Of a stretch of 64,000 nucleotides of DNA, positions 23,912 to 37,239 are shown one piece after another. The DNA lies in contig JAUFSD010000004.1 in assembly GCA_033030425.1 (NCBI GenBank), positions 372,001-436,000 on the forward strand. Reading direction: 5' to 3'. A program made the position numbers and the translations under genes. Each line of letters begins with the position of its first letter. The first letter of the stretch is position 1. Below the pieces are notes generated by a model that did no database searches, was not told the origin of the DNA, and saw only the letters and a list, made by a program, of their open reading frames with translations. The DNA comes from Verpa conica (taxonomy: Eukaryota; Ascomycota; Pezizomycetes; Pezizales; Morchellaceae).

Positions 23912-25582
23912 TGTAGCTGGCTGTTAGCTGAGGAACGAGAACAGAAGAGCTCGTAGTGGGGCAAATCCTGGAGGGGTTGTGGTAACATATGTAAGTACTC
24001 CAGCTTCAGGCAACCCGTCATAGAATACATATAATATAAAATAAATACAAAAAAAAACTCTAGTATATGCAATCGACTCGAACGGGCGATGGACGCCTGA
24101 AAACACCTAATCCCTTGCAGAAAATAAAAGATAAATAGTCGAAACTTTTTCCCTCGCGAGTCCCATTACGGTATTTTATTTTCTTCTTCTTCATATGCAA
24201 CTAAATGTACTTTATGTGCGCTTGCCTGCGAAACAGTCGTCACCATTGATCTCAGGCAGCCCATAATAGAGATAAAAACCGGGCCTCTCACAGGAGCGGG
24301 GTACCTACTTTACCAGCATATGCAGCAAGTGAAATTATCGTAAAACATGATAGGTCAAATGAGCACCCCCATTGTCGCCTAATAGATTTCCTCAGATGCT
24401 CTTAGTGATTGATAGACAGAGGTATACAGTAGTAAATCCACATTATAAGAATATCCCCGGGAGAAGAACCCGGCATTCTTATAGCTAAACAGTTATATAT
24501 AAACCTAGGAAACATAGTAGTTCCCTCCAGGGCGGAGAAGAGATAAAAGCTCTCCTACCATGGGTAGTGCATATATCCCTAAATGTTTAGAAGAGCCGGG
24601 TTAAGGTAGCCAGTAGGTACCCGTCTACTAGAGACGTCCTCCCGTGATAAGTAACCTCACTCGAGTGACACCCCATGAGCGATACCTGACGCCTCATTCG
24701 TGTAGCTTCCTACAATACACCATTGGATTCCAGTGTCGATGAGAACAAGCCTACCCTTTTCAACGCACCATACTGAACACAAAAGCACACATTAAGCAAA
24801 CACCCTCTAGTTATGCAACCACTCTATTATCCCTACTTTCTCACAAAAAAAGCCTTACCCCCCCTCTCTCTCGTTTTCCTACACTATACCACTACTCATT
24901 ACCACAACTAAAAAAAAAGAGCGGTATAACCCAACATATAAAAAATCCGATACGAGAAATATCGAGGGAAAGGATCAACCAAACGAAAGAAAAATTGAAA
25001 AAAGTTGAGAAGATAACGCCGGCTGGATACCAAACAAGATGAAAAAAAATCGCTCTCGCATGCCCATCGCAACCCTCTCCTTGACCAAACATATCCCGCT
25101 ATACGTGCGTGACTTTAACCTTTATCAAATCTTTTTTTCCCCATAACAAGAAACGAAACAATAGAAAGAGAATTGAAGAAAAAGTGAAGAAAAAGAACAC
25201 ATAAGGTAAACGTGAGTAAAATAGGTAACATAAAAGGGTAGTTAAGAGTAGGTAACATAAAGGGTAGTTAAGTAAAGGTATGAACGTAAAAAGAAAACCA
25301 GTTTTCGCAACAAAAAAAAGGGCTCCCAGGCAACGCAGAATATTGGCACACCTTCGTAAAAACATGATAGGAAAGAAATAAAATAGGTATATCCCGTATC
25401 CCCGCAAATTCTGTTCCCAACAGATACCCCCTCTCTTTCATCGACTTCCGCAAAACAAGGACAGCCCAGAAAATTTACACATTTCAGTCACTCCACTAAA
25501 AAGAAGTAACCAAACCCAACCTGACCCAAAATCTAAACTTCATCCAAATAATTCTCTTCCCCCTTCAACCAGCACATTTACT
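23912..25582. other. Spacer between the KH-protein and CLA4 genes
   Basis: Upstream region of the KH gene and 3' region of CLA4. A/T-rich, with a 26-27-base tandem repeat at about 25222-25275. No supported gene. Confidence 0.55.
25222..25275. repeat. Two-copy tandem repeat, 26-27-base unit
   Basis: Adjacent copies share TAGGTAACATAAA and GGGTAGTTAAG, differing by one A and the last bases. They lie about 300 bases downstream of the CLA4 stop. Confidence 0.85.
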
Positions 25583-28302
<2,720 letters not shown>

Positions 28303-31300
28303 GGTTCCCTATGTCTCGTAGGGAGTAGGGTTTGGGGTAAAGTAAAATGTAGAAAGGAGCTGGCTTCTACCAGTTTAGGAAGAATTTCAATGCAAGGGGA
28401 AGGTATGAGGATACAAGAGGAGATGATAGGCAGATAAAAAAGCTCGACGGGTTCCAAGCCGTCAAACTCGAAAGAGGTAATGGAGGCGGAGGTGGATGTG
28501 GACGTTGGTGGTTTGCAGAGGTGAGCGTTGTGGAAAACCCGGTGGGGTTGGCGGGCAGAAGATGCGAAAAGCCCCTTAACGGCGGCCAACTTCGGGGATG
28601 AGCCAACGAAAGAGCACACAGCCACAGAGACACCTTTCCGATGATTTGAAGTTTCCTTACTCTTTGATACTCGTCTTACACTTCCCACAGGCCTGGCTCT
28701 CTGGGATGATGCTATACCGTTCTTTGCCTGTATCGAGATCAAGCTGAGCTACGGATACCCTTTCCTGGCTTGAAACTTCTTCGGCTGGTTGCAGCGCAAG
28801 TAGACTGGCGAAGACCGGTGAGATGCAGGAAAGCTAAGAAGCTGATGGATGGGGAGGGAGTAGGGCTTACCGAAGTAGTTATGCGCGGACAGCGAGTTTG
28901 ACCGAGAGTAGCAGTGCGGCGTTCCACAGGAGGGTTTAGGCAGATACAAGATACTTTGCTGCTACAGCCACTGCTACTGCTGACTAGATGATGTAGACTT
29001 ATTCCGGATGATGGAGAAGCCAGCTGAGGAAGGGCACTGAGGAGGGTATGATAGGGAAGAGGGGGGGGGGTGTAAGTACGATGGGGAGGGGGGGGGATAA
29101 CCGAGAGATATCTATGACCCAGAACGAAGGACGGAATATAGAAGCTGAGTATTTGGCTTCTTTCGAGAAATTGTAGGTCGTTGCTGTTTCTATGGTGCGT
29201 AGTGCCTGGTAGAGGAGGATGTGCTGCTTCTGCTTGTATTTGCTGCCTGCGGCTGTTGGTTGTGGGGTACCGACTACCTACCTAGGCTGCCTACTTCTTC
29301 TGTGCCTCTGCTTTTTGCTTCTTCTTCTGCTGCTGCTGCTGCTGCTACCGTTACCGCTACCGTTACCGCTGCTGCTGCTGGGGGTGTGACCTGCGAACCT
29401 GGCTCGGAAATGGACGCCGCAGCAACTCTCAAGTACATACAGAAGGGGGTGGATACAGTAGCACCAGAAACAGAAGCAACAAAAGAACACAAGTAGCAGC
29501 ACCTCCCTGCACATCCGAAGAACATCGCTCGCGCGCCAGCAGCTGCCGTCTGCTCCATCTCAATCTTAATGTCAACCCCTCTCCCGAAACCCTAAACCTT
29601 GTTCCTGTCTATCCTCCTCCTCCTCCTTCACCACTCGTGCCTCATTCGCTCATGCCTAAAAATATATACTCCATATTCTCTATTCAAAAGCATAGTCGTT
29701 CTAACCTGGTGAATTCATACCGTCGATCCCCACGCAAACGGTCATGATAATAATAACTTGAACCAATTCATGCCCGTCCCTTCCCCTTCCTGTAGATTAC
29801 ATGTACATACTCCCCGCAGTTACGTACCACAGTGATCCTCTGTCCATAAACTCAATAACCTCAAACAGCACCTAGCAAGATCGTCGTCTCAGGTTTATTA
29901 GTCTCTTGAGCCTTTTACCACCCATAATGATCTTATGCTTCAAGACCCACAGCAATGGTCATTTTCCAGACCATCGGATTTGTCAATGCCCGGATAAACC
30001 CGTCCTTAAACTTCGGCTCATTCGCCATCAGCACTTGACCTCCCCTCTGAACTACGGCCTTAATCTCAAGGCTCTTGGACCACCCCAATTATACCGCTGC
30101 ATACTATTACTCCACCCTCCCTTCCCCGGCTTACCCACACAGGCCAGCCATCTCTCTCACGGCAGGGCGTTCTTTGACGGGATCGAAATCGAACAGCTTG
30201 CCTTCTAACCTGTCACACAGACGCCATCTTCATATGCAAGGGTTCTGTTCTGTCCTACAACCTACCCGTACCAATCCCGTGGCTGCGGGAAGGGCAGAAG
30301 AAGAAGGTCGTCGTGATGCAGCCATTGCACTCAATCTCTAACTTGACTGGCTTTGCGGCAATAGTAAGACTATACGCAACTTTTCTGTTTTACATCTCTT
30401 ATAAGTCCGTGTCCCGTAATCATGGAGGATAAGGGTCAGACGAAGCTTTTGATGGTTCGTAGGAGCCGCTTTCCGATCCCTAGATAGTTGCCAAGTGTTT
30501 TCAATTCACCAATGAGTCTTAGGCTGGGAATGCTTAGGAGGGAACTTCCACCTTGCTAAGCATTTCTGGTTCATCAACAAGTCCCGTAACTAGGTGATTA
30601 CTTTAGGGCCTCTTCATTGCCATCGAAGAATAAAACTACTACATGGCAGAACAAGTTCCTCCTACTGTCCCTAAGGCCCCTCGGCCATCAGTGACCTCTA
30701 TAAAGGAACCCCCCCTACCACCCCCACCCTGTACTACCTTCGCTCGCTCGTTTATGTCCTCGTCATCAACAAAATTCCCTCTTATAATAAGCTCTAGTAA
30801 ATTCAACGCCTCCTATATCCATCATCATAGACTCACCTCAGCTAGCCCCCAGTAACATGGCCACTCGTTCCCTGATTTCTAGATTTCATGCCACATCTCC
30901 TAACCTCCTAGACTATCGCTATAATGCAACTAGTGAAACTGATGCCGTCTGTGAAGTTGTACAGTACAAATGCTCTATAAGAACTCGGTTTACAGTGATA
31001 TTCGGCTTATAAGAGTGTGTGGTCGGGACCAGACAGGGATTATCTTATGCACACCAGTATTTCCCTATAAGTGAATCTGCTTTATAAAATTTCTCTAATT
31101 TTATACTCTTATAGGTCATACACGCTTGTACACCCTATTTTCCGTTTAATATCCCTGTATTTACTAACAATACTATACTATACGATGAAGGCAGCCTCCA
31201 GAGGATTAAATCAAGATATCAACTCAGTGAAATCACTTACTCAATATATAACGCTCTTTGACGAGCAAATGACGATATGTTTTATAACAGGGAAGGGGAC

Positions 31301-33378
31301 ATACAGTATTTGGTCGCCTCGGCACCTACAAACGCTACCGAAGGGGCTGGCTGCAATTTATCCCTTCGAGATTACTGTCTTTGTGTGTTCAAGAGTACTA
31401 CAGGGATGGCGAGTTAAATTTATACCGGACTTAAAGGGGAAGCAGAAGATTACTATTCAATCATACCGCCCCGTGCGAGGCCTAGCCCGAATATGTCCGG
31501 CGCGCAGAACACGGGTATATGGAGGCCAAGAGGATGAGTGAAGAGAGAACCCAGCCAAAAAGACCAAGTCATCCCTACTGCTAGGTACTCTAGGATACTG
31601 ATGCCATGAACTATGTCTATTGATGGCGGATTTTGAATCATGCCAGACGTCATCCTTATTAACGATGACATACACACTCCCACAGACCGCTAGGTCGCAA
31701 AAATCATCCGCCTCAAACGAACAGGGGAAATGCTTTCTGTCAAAGGAATTCCGGGTCTACAACAGGTACCATAACCTCTACGACGCCGATATACACTATC
31801 CTTAGGACGAAACTTCAGATTATGCATGCGAATGGAAACAGCTAAGGAGCCAAGATCACATTACGAATTTGAGGGCTTAGCACAATTTTTAGTATTCACC
31901 CCACAAGTTCCCTTACTATTTATGTTGTGTGTTTTCTTGTATAGATTTATAGAATAACCACTTATGCAGGTGAACTCTACCCTAGTTCTATATCATTCAA
32001 CCTATAGTTGCGGTGAGGGGACAACCTGGAAATAGGCAAATATTAAAACGAAATTGTTTCAGTCACTGTTTCTGCCTACAAGTGATTTCTATAGAACGCG
32101 TCACGCACGAACTAAGCGTATAGAAGTTCCAGACATAATATGCTTGTCTACACATCGAGACATAGGACACGCCTAAAAAAGTCGCGTTGGGATGTTGGCT
32201 GTGTTGGCGCCCCTACATATAGAAAGACAGACCAAGCCTAGATGCGACCAATGAATACCTATTTTACCTCTGAAATAAGAGTCTAGATGCCCTTCTTTAA
32301 CGCTGATTGTCGGCAGGAGTTACATAGAATATCTTGGCGTTTAAGAAATTAACAATCTTTAAAAAGGAATAAAAACTCTCTCCCCCGCCCGACCTTTCAA
32401 ATCAATCCAATATTTCCAAGATTTGAGTTATTTGAAGGTATCTGCAGAACCTTCAAATGGACGCGTCAATATACCCTAGCTAGTCTTTTTTCTTTCTTTC
32501 TATAGTCTCACAGCGTAACACAAACGGTAACCCCTCTTCTGTACCTTCAGCGCGTAACTTCCCCACCATTCACACCAATTCAGACCACCCACACCTTTTT
32601 TTTCTTTCTTCTTTTCTTTCCTTTTGCTCCCCATGCCGGTTCTTAGCCGCCCCTTATCGATAACCAGCCCCTTCTAAAAACGTTCCAGATGCAGCCCTGC
32701 GAGTATCATCCGGCGGCTACCAAGTAATCACCCACTCAACCCTCAGCGTTTAAATATTGCTTCCTTTCTCCCCGATGTAATCTAGAAGGAGGTTAAGAAG
32801 GAAAGAGAGAAGGAAAGAAGGACTGACGTAAACATGGCCTGAGGTTATTTTTAGGATGGTGGTAAGGTACTATACCTCTGTACGCCACCTCCCCCCTCCA
32901 AGCTAAGGATGCTGCTGACCTGTATGGTTGCTATTGTTTGGGATGCGGTACGGGGGTGGATAGGGGGCGGCGGGATTCGGGATTCGGCATTCAAGCCCGG
33001 GGTGTCATGGTATTGTATAGGCGATACCGATCCTTACCATAGAACGTTATATATCCAAAAAAAACAAAAAAACATCCGCTTAGTTAATCTTCCTACTTAA
33101 ATCGTGGGTACCTTATCCTTTTAAAGAAATCATAAGGTTTAAAGAAATTCCTTTTGAAATAAAATAAAAAAAGATAACGCCGTTCCCTCCGGAATTCCAA
33201 TTAACTTTTTCCCCGCCGTCCGTAATATCATACAGATCTAAGCTTCCCCGCATCCCCCGACATCGAATCCCCTCCCCCCCCCTTCCCAAATTAACTCGTG
33301 CAAACTTTAACTTTATCGCCTATCCAACCATTTGTACAACCCATATCTCTAAAGTCTCATCTTTAGACTAATAGCTGA
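28303..33378. other. Long spacer upstream of CLA4 (about 5 kb)
   Basis: Contains the CLA4 promoter and leader, G runs near 29060-29096, a CTG-rich microsatellite (29328-29380) and A/T-rich sequence. Several frames of 70-160 codons exist, including 31071-31541 (+, 156 codons), but none shows a recognisable domain, splice-supported extension or protein-like bias. I call no gene. Confidence 0.55.
29328..29380. repeat. CTG microsatellite with inner hexamer repeats
   Basis: CTG/CTT triplets run into alternating ACCGTT and ACCGCT hexamers and back into four CTG/GCT triplets. It lies about 1 kb upstream of the CLA4 start codon. Confidence 0.88.
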
Positions 33379-33929
33379 TCAATCAATATCCATTCCCACA
33401 CCCGCCTCATCACCCGTACCCTCCTCAGCCACCCTAGCCGTCTCAGCTTCCTTCTCCGCAGCAGCCTTCTCGTTAGCCTCCGCGATAGCCGTAGCCCTCG
33501 CCGCAAGTTTCTGCTGCCGCCTCGACATTGGGATCGTAGCAATATCTAATTAAAAAAAAATTAAAAAAAAAAAAAAATTAACTTTCCCACCCCTCCCACC
33601 TTCCAAAAATAAAAATAAAAATAATAGTAAAATAGGTATCACAAACCCGTCATCTCAACAACCCCACCATCACCCAATTTCCTAACTTCATCTTCCTCTG
33701 CCTCCTTCCTCAATTTTGCATACACAATCTTCTTTTCGTTCTTGCGTACTTTTTTATTACTCGAAGTGCGCTTACGGTGTACCCCGGAGCCGGAGCCGGA
33801 TCTGGTTACGGGTTGGCCAGGTTCTGTGCGTACTGTGATGGGCCGAGTTCGGGCTTTTACACCAGCTTTGCGGCTCCGGGCTCGGTTCTTAACGGATGTC
33901 GGGACGTTGGGGTTTCCGCGCGAAGGCAT
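33379..33929 (-). CDS. Small basic protein, possibly ribosome-biogenesis factor Alb1
   Basis: Two exons in coding order, 33647-33929 and 33379-33545, give 149 residues. The 101-base intron starts GTTTGT and ends in a long A/T-rich tract and AATTAG. The N-terminal half is strongly basic (SVKNRARSRKAGVKARTR; HRKRTSSNKKVRKNEKKIVY) and suggests nuclear or nucleolar location and RNA contact. The second exon is helical and alanine-rich (IPMSRRQQKLAARATAIAEA) and ends in an acidic tail, GMDID. The start MPSRGNPN, the KKxRKxEKKxxYAxxRK stretch and the MDID end recall yeast Alb1, which works with Arx1 on pre-60S particles. This is a weak, pattern-level resemblance. The gene call is firmer than the name. 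Confidence 0.68.
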
Positions 33930-34705
33930 TGTGTTTTTTTTGGTGGGATATTGGGTTTGATAGTTGGTGAGGGTGGGGTGTTGTGTGGAACTTTTTGAGG
34001 ATGTGTAGTTTTTTTTTTTTGGCTAGTGGTTACCCGGTTTTGTGTGAGAGTCGAGTGACGTTCGGTGTAGTGGTACTATTTACCACTATACTCATAGATA
34101 TCTTGTTCCGAGGGAGAAGTTCATCAAAATATTCCTCTTATGGTAGTTAGAGTAATTATATGAGCTCACTATTACAGAGAACAAAGTCCCGCTTGCCTCC
34201 TAAGGTAAGAAATCCTCCACCCCGTCTCTTCTCTCTTAATACTAACCTCTAGTTCACATGAAAGTAAAGAACTATATTTAAGCTTTTGAAGTATGCAGGT
34301 TTTGGTATAATATAAGCTAGCTGATACGCCATGCTCCAGTCATCATACAGCTTAGTTTTCAAGACCTAGCACTAAGAATAATTTATACATGCCCTTTAAA
34401 CACACTATACTGCCAAACAAACTGTGCTCCCTATAAGCTCCCTATCCTCGTGGTGGAGTCTAAGTAACCTAAACTAATATTATAACAATACTGTACCTCC
34501 TTGAGCGGAATTCCCCTCCATTCGTACAATATTGCCATATGTATAACCCTTAGATCGGGTTATACTATGATAGGGGTGCATTAAAAAATAAATGAAAAGT
34601 CTACTATCATAAACTACCTAGTATTAGGCCCCTGCCTAGTAGAGCCTACCCTTAACCCGGTACTCCACATAAGAATCAGGTTCTCTAGATTCACTCATGG
34701 TGACC
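33930..34705. other. Spacer between the Alb1-like and SET genes
   Basis: Upstream region of the Alb1-like gene and 3' region of the SET gene. It has a T run at about 34008 and A/T-rich sequence. No gene is seen. Confidence 0.55.
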
Positions 34706-36457
34706 TCATGCCTTACCTTTCTCTTTCCCACTAACCCTTCTTCTTCCTATAGTGATTTCCTGTTGATAGTCTCTGCTTATATCATCTGGTCTCCTGTTTT
34801 CGTCTAGCTCCATACTCTTTTTAGGCTTCTTGCTTTGTAGTAGGCCTAATGGACAAGATTTTGACAGTCTGTACGGAGCTTTGCCGGAGTTCTTCTGAAT
34901 ATTTTGACTCCAAATATCCTTAAGAAGACTAGATGAATGTTGTAGAACCTTTGCTGCCTGTAGTGAAGATACCTCCCACTGAATCTCGTCTATGCATTTA
35001 GGACAACTACAATCAAAACCGTAAGCCGCTTTTAAATAACATCGTCTCGTCCTTAAGGAGTATCCGGAGATCTTAATTCCTCCATAGCATATTGTAATCT
35101 CGTCACCTACTTCGAGAGTCTTTATAGCCACAAGATTGAGGGTTTTGTGCTCTGGGTTCCATGACACTTGGCATGTCGGCATACAACTATGGCTCAAATT
35201 ACTTATAATTTGGAATACTCCTTCCATCCCAGAGTCTAAGGCAATCTGATTGACCTTCCAGATATTTGAAAGTGCCTCAGGAGATGGAATCGAATCCTCG
35301 CTAATGAATGTAGCAGCCCTGTTTTTTGATGAATTCCAACTGTGCAAACTTAAGAATTCCTTCCGAGCCTCGAAAGAAAGCTGTAAGAAGCGAGTAATCA
35401 TTGGATGATAGTCTTGACACGGCTCACCCGAATCTTTTCTAATGATCCTCAGCTCTTCACTTGAGATGAGCATAAGTGGTGTCTCCTCTAAAACTATTCC
35501 GTTCTTAGGAAACAGAGGACCTCCGCCAGTAATAGCTGTAACTACTGTGAGTGATTTTCGTCCCTGGGGTTTTGCATGTAGATTATTTGACCTGATTCTT
35601 TGTAGTTCTATATTTTGCTTTTTCTTAAAAATATATCTTTCATTACCATCAGGATATAACCTAGCCTTATCTTCCAAGCATCGGGCACAACCACATCTAA
35701 ATCCATAGCACCAGTACAGAAAAGCCTGTCGTTCCTCAAAGGAAGTATTGCGTGGAATGTAGGATATTGTTAGCTCATCCCCAGCTTTTATCTCTTGCTC
35801 TGCTCTGATCAAAAGCCACTTATGACCTGGATCAATTACTAAGCCCTTTCTTATAATCATTCGAAAGCTGCAATTAGGCTCACAGCTATGATTAAGGAAA
35901 GCACATCTAAAATATATACCGCCCAGCTCTGAGGATATCCTGAACCTGTTGGTCATGAACTTTCCGGCAATAGCCCATCCGGTTGGGAGCTCCCCTGGGG
36001 GCCATTCAAACGTTTCTCCACAACAGTTGTCGAGAAACATGACGTCTGATTGGTCTTTTAGTGAGAGTTTAATAAAACTTTCTAGGAAATCTGATTCTAC
36101 GAAGCTGCTGGAAGTATCCTTTAGGTCGTGCAAGAGTGAAGTATCATGTTCTTCCGTGAGTGGTCCATACACCAGTGAAGGTCTTTCGATGATGATAGTT
36201 TTGCCCTTTGGGATGTCTTGTTCTGCAAAAAGCCCGAAACCCTTGTCAAAGGTTTCCTCTATTTTGCACTCATAGAACAAATTTGATACCGGAGGCACAG
36301 GTTGCTCATATGAAATTGGGACCTCGGGAGAATTTGACTGAGAATAATGCGGAGATATAGCAGGCGAGTTATGTGGTACCTTGATGCTACTTTTTGTTGG
36401 CGTGTCGTATCCAAAAATTGAAACGTATTGCTCTTTGTCAACCATATTTACACACAA
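34706..36457 (-). CDS. Intronless protein with two SET domains
   Basis: One uninterrupted frame of 583 residues. Residues 62-262 form a SET domain: KGFGLFAEQDIPKG, then NHSCEPNC (189-196), GDELTISYIP and a cysteine cluster CGCARC. Residues 305-490 look like a second, more diverged copy: SHSCMPTC (422-429), GDEITICYGG and CSCPKC. In the second copy the usual NHSCxPN is changed at both Asn positions. The first 60 residues are Ser/Pro-rich and the last 80 are basic with GRRR. SET proteins of this SMYD/SET5-like kind transfer methyl groups from S-adenosylmethionine to lysines, on histones or other proteins. There is no MYND finger. The first domain keeps the key motifs; the second may be structural. 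ATG codons at residues 1 and 5 are both usable. The lack of introns is unusual here. Confidence 0.9.
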   Translation of the reverse strand: MCVNMVDKEQYVSIFGYDTPTKSSIKVPHNSPAISPHYSQSNSPEVPISYEQPVPPVSNLFYECKIEETFDKGFGLFAEQDIPKGKTIIIERPSLVYGPLTEEHDTSLLHDLKDTSSSFVESDFLESFIKLSLKDQSDVMFLDNCCGETFEWPPGELPTGWAIAGKFMTNRFRISSELGGIYFRCAFLNHSCEPNCSFRMIIRKGLVIDPGHKWLLIRAEQEIKAGDELTISYIPRNTSFEERQAFLYWCYGFRCGCARCLEDKARLYPDGNERYIFKKKQNIELQRIRSNNLHAKPQGRKSLTVVTAITGGGPLFPKNGIVLEETPLMLISSEELRIIRKDSGEPCQDYHPMITRFLQLSFEARKEFLSLHSWNSSKNRAATFISEDSIPSPEALSNIWKVNQIALDSGMEGVFQIISNLSHSCMPTCQVSWNPEHKTLNLVAIKTLEVGDEITICYGGIKISGYSLRTRRCYLKAAYGFDCSCPKCIDEIQWEVSSLQAAKVLQHSSSLLKDIWSQNIQKNSGKAPYRLSKSCPLGLLQSKKPKKSMELDENRRPDDISRDYQQEITIGRRRVSGKEKGKA

Positions 36458-37239
36458 GGTATCTTCTTACTGTGGTCCTGGATTCTGTGCTCAATCATGG
36501 TTAGATTATTTTGTGCTCAGTGCTCTATGGAACTCACTTTTGTGGTATTTGACTGTTCTAAACACCTGTTAGGAGGCCCAGTTGAGACAGGTTCTATAAA
36601 GGCTCTTATCCAGGTTTTGGAACTTTAAAACATGAATTAGGAACAAGATATTAAGTGGGGTCGACTAAGCAATTATTTTAGGAGATGAACCTACTGAGAC
36701 AATAGTCAAAAGGCTTAGAAGGATGGTGGAATGAGAAAATTCTAGATGGCACCGAGAACTATAAAGAGAAATATAGTGGGAAGGTGAAGATGACAGTTAT
36801 GGGCGAGATTCACTGGATGAACAATTGACTTCTAGCTAGTCAAATGATTACTTAATGCAGCTAGTAAGATGAGCATATCAAAAACACTAATAGAGCTCTA
36901 GATGATTCAGATTTCGTTGTTCCCCGTCATTCTGGCTTTTTGGATGCTTGTACATCTTATTCATAAATTTCCTTCCAGTGGGGCAGCAAGACAGAGATTC
37001 AGACAGATTTCACGCCATTCCTACGAACTACTTAAAGTTATTTATCTGTACCTAGAATAAAAAATTTGGTTCCCTAGAGGTTTTACCTACAACTTTTATA
37101 TAGGAAGCTCCTACTCCCACGCATAAACCATACTAAAAATGCAGAAGTAATAGCCATTTTACTATTCAGGTAATCTAGACTACAAATAATCGCCCATTCT
37201 ACTTCACAAAATAGCCATAAGTAAAAAGATATAAATACC
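36458..37239. other. Spacer between the SET and acyl-CoA synthetase genes
   Basis: Upstream region of the SET gene and 3' region of the synthetase gene. A/T-rich, no gene seen. Confidence 0.55.

Noticed and set aside
24060..24100. Sequence ACTCGAACGGGC resembling the T-arm of a minus-strand tRNA
   Set aside because: Neighbouring bases cannot form the other three stems of a tRNA.
31071..31541. 156-codon plus-strand frame
   Set aside because: Hydrophobic start resembles a membrane segment, but the rest is not protein-like and stops crowd both sides.
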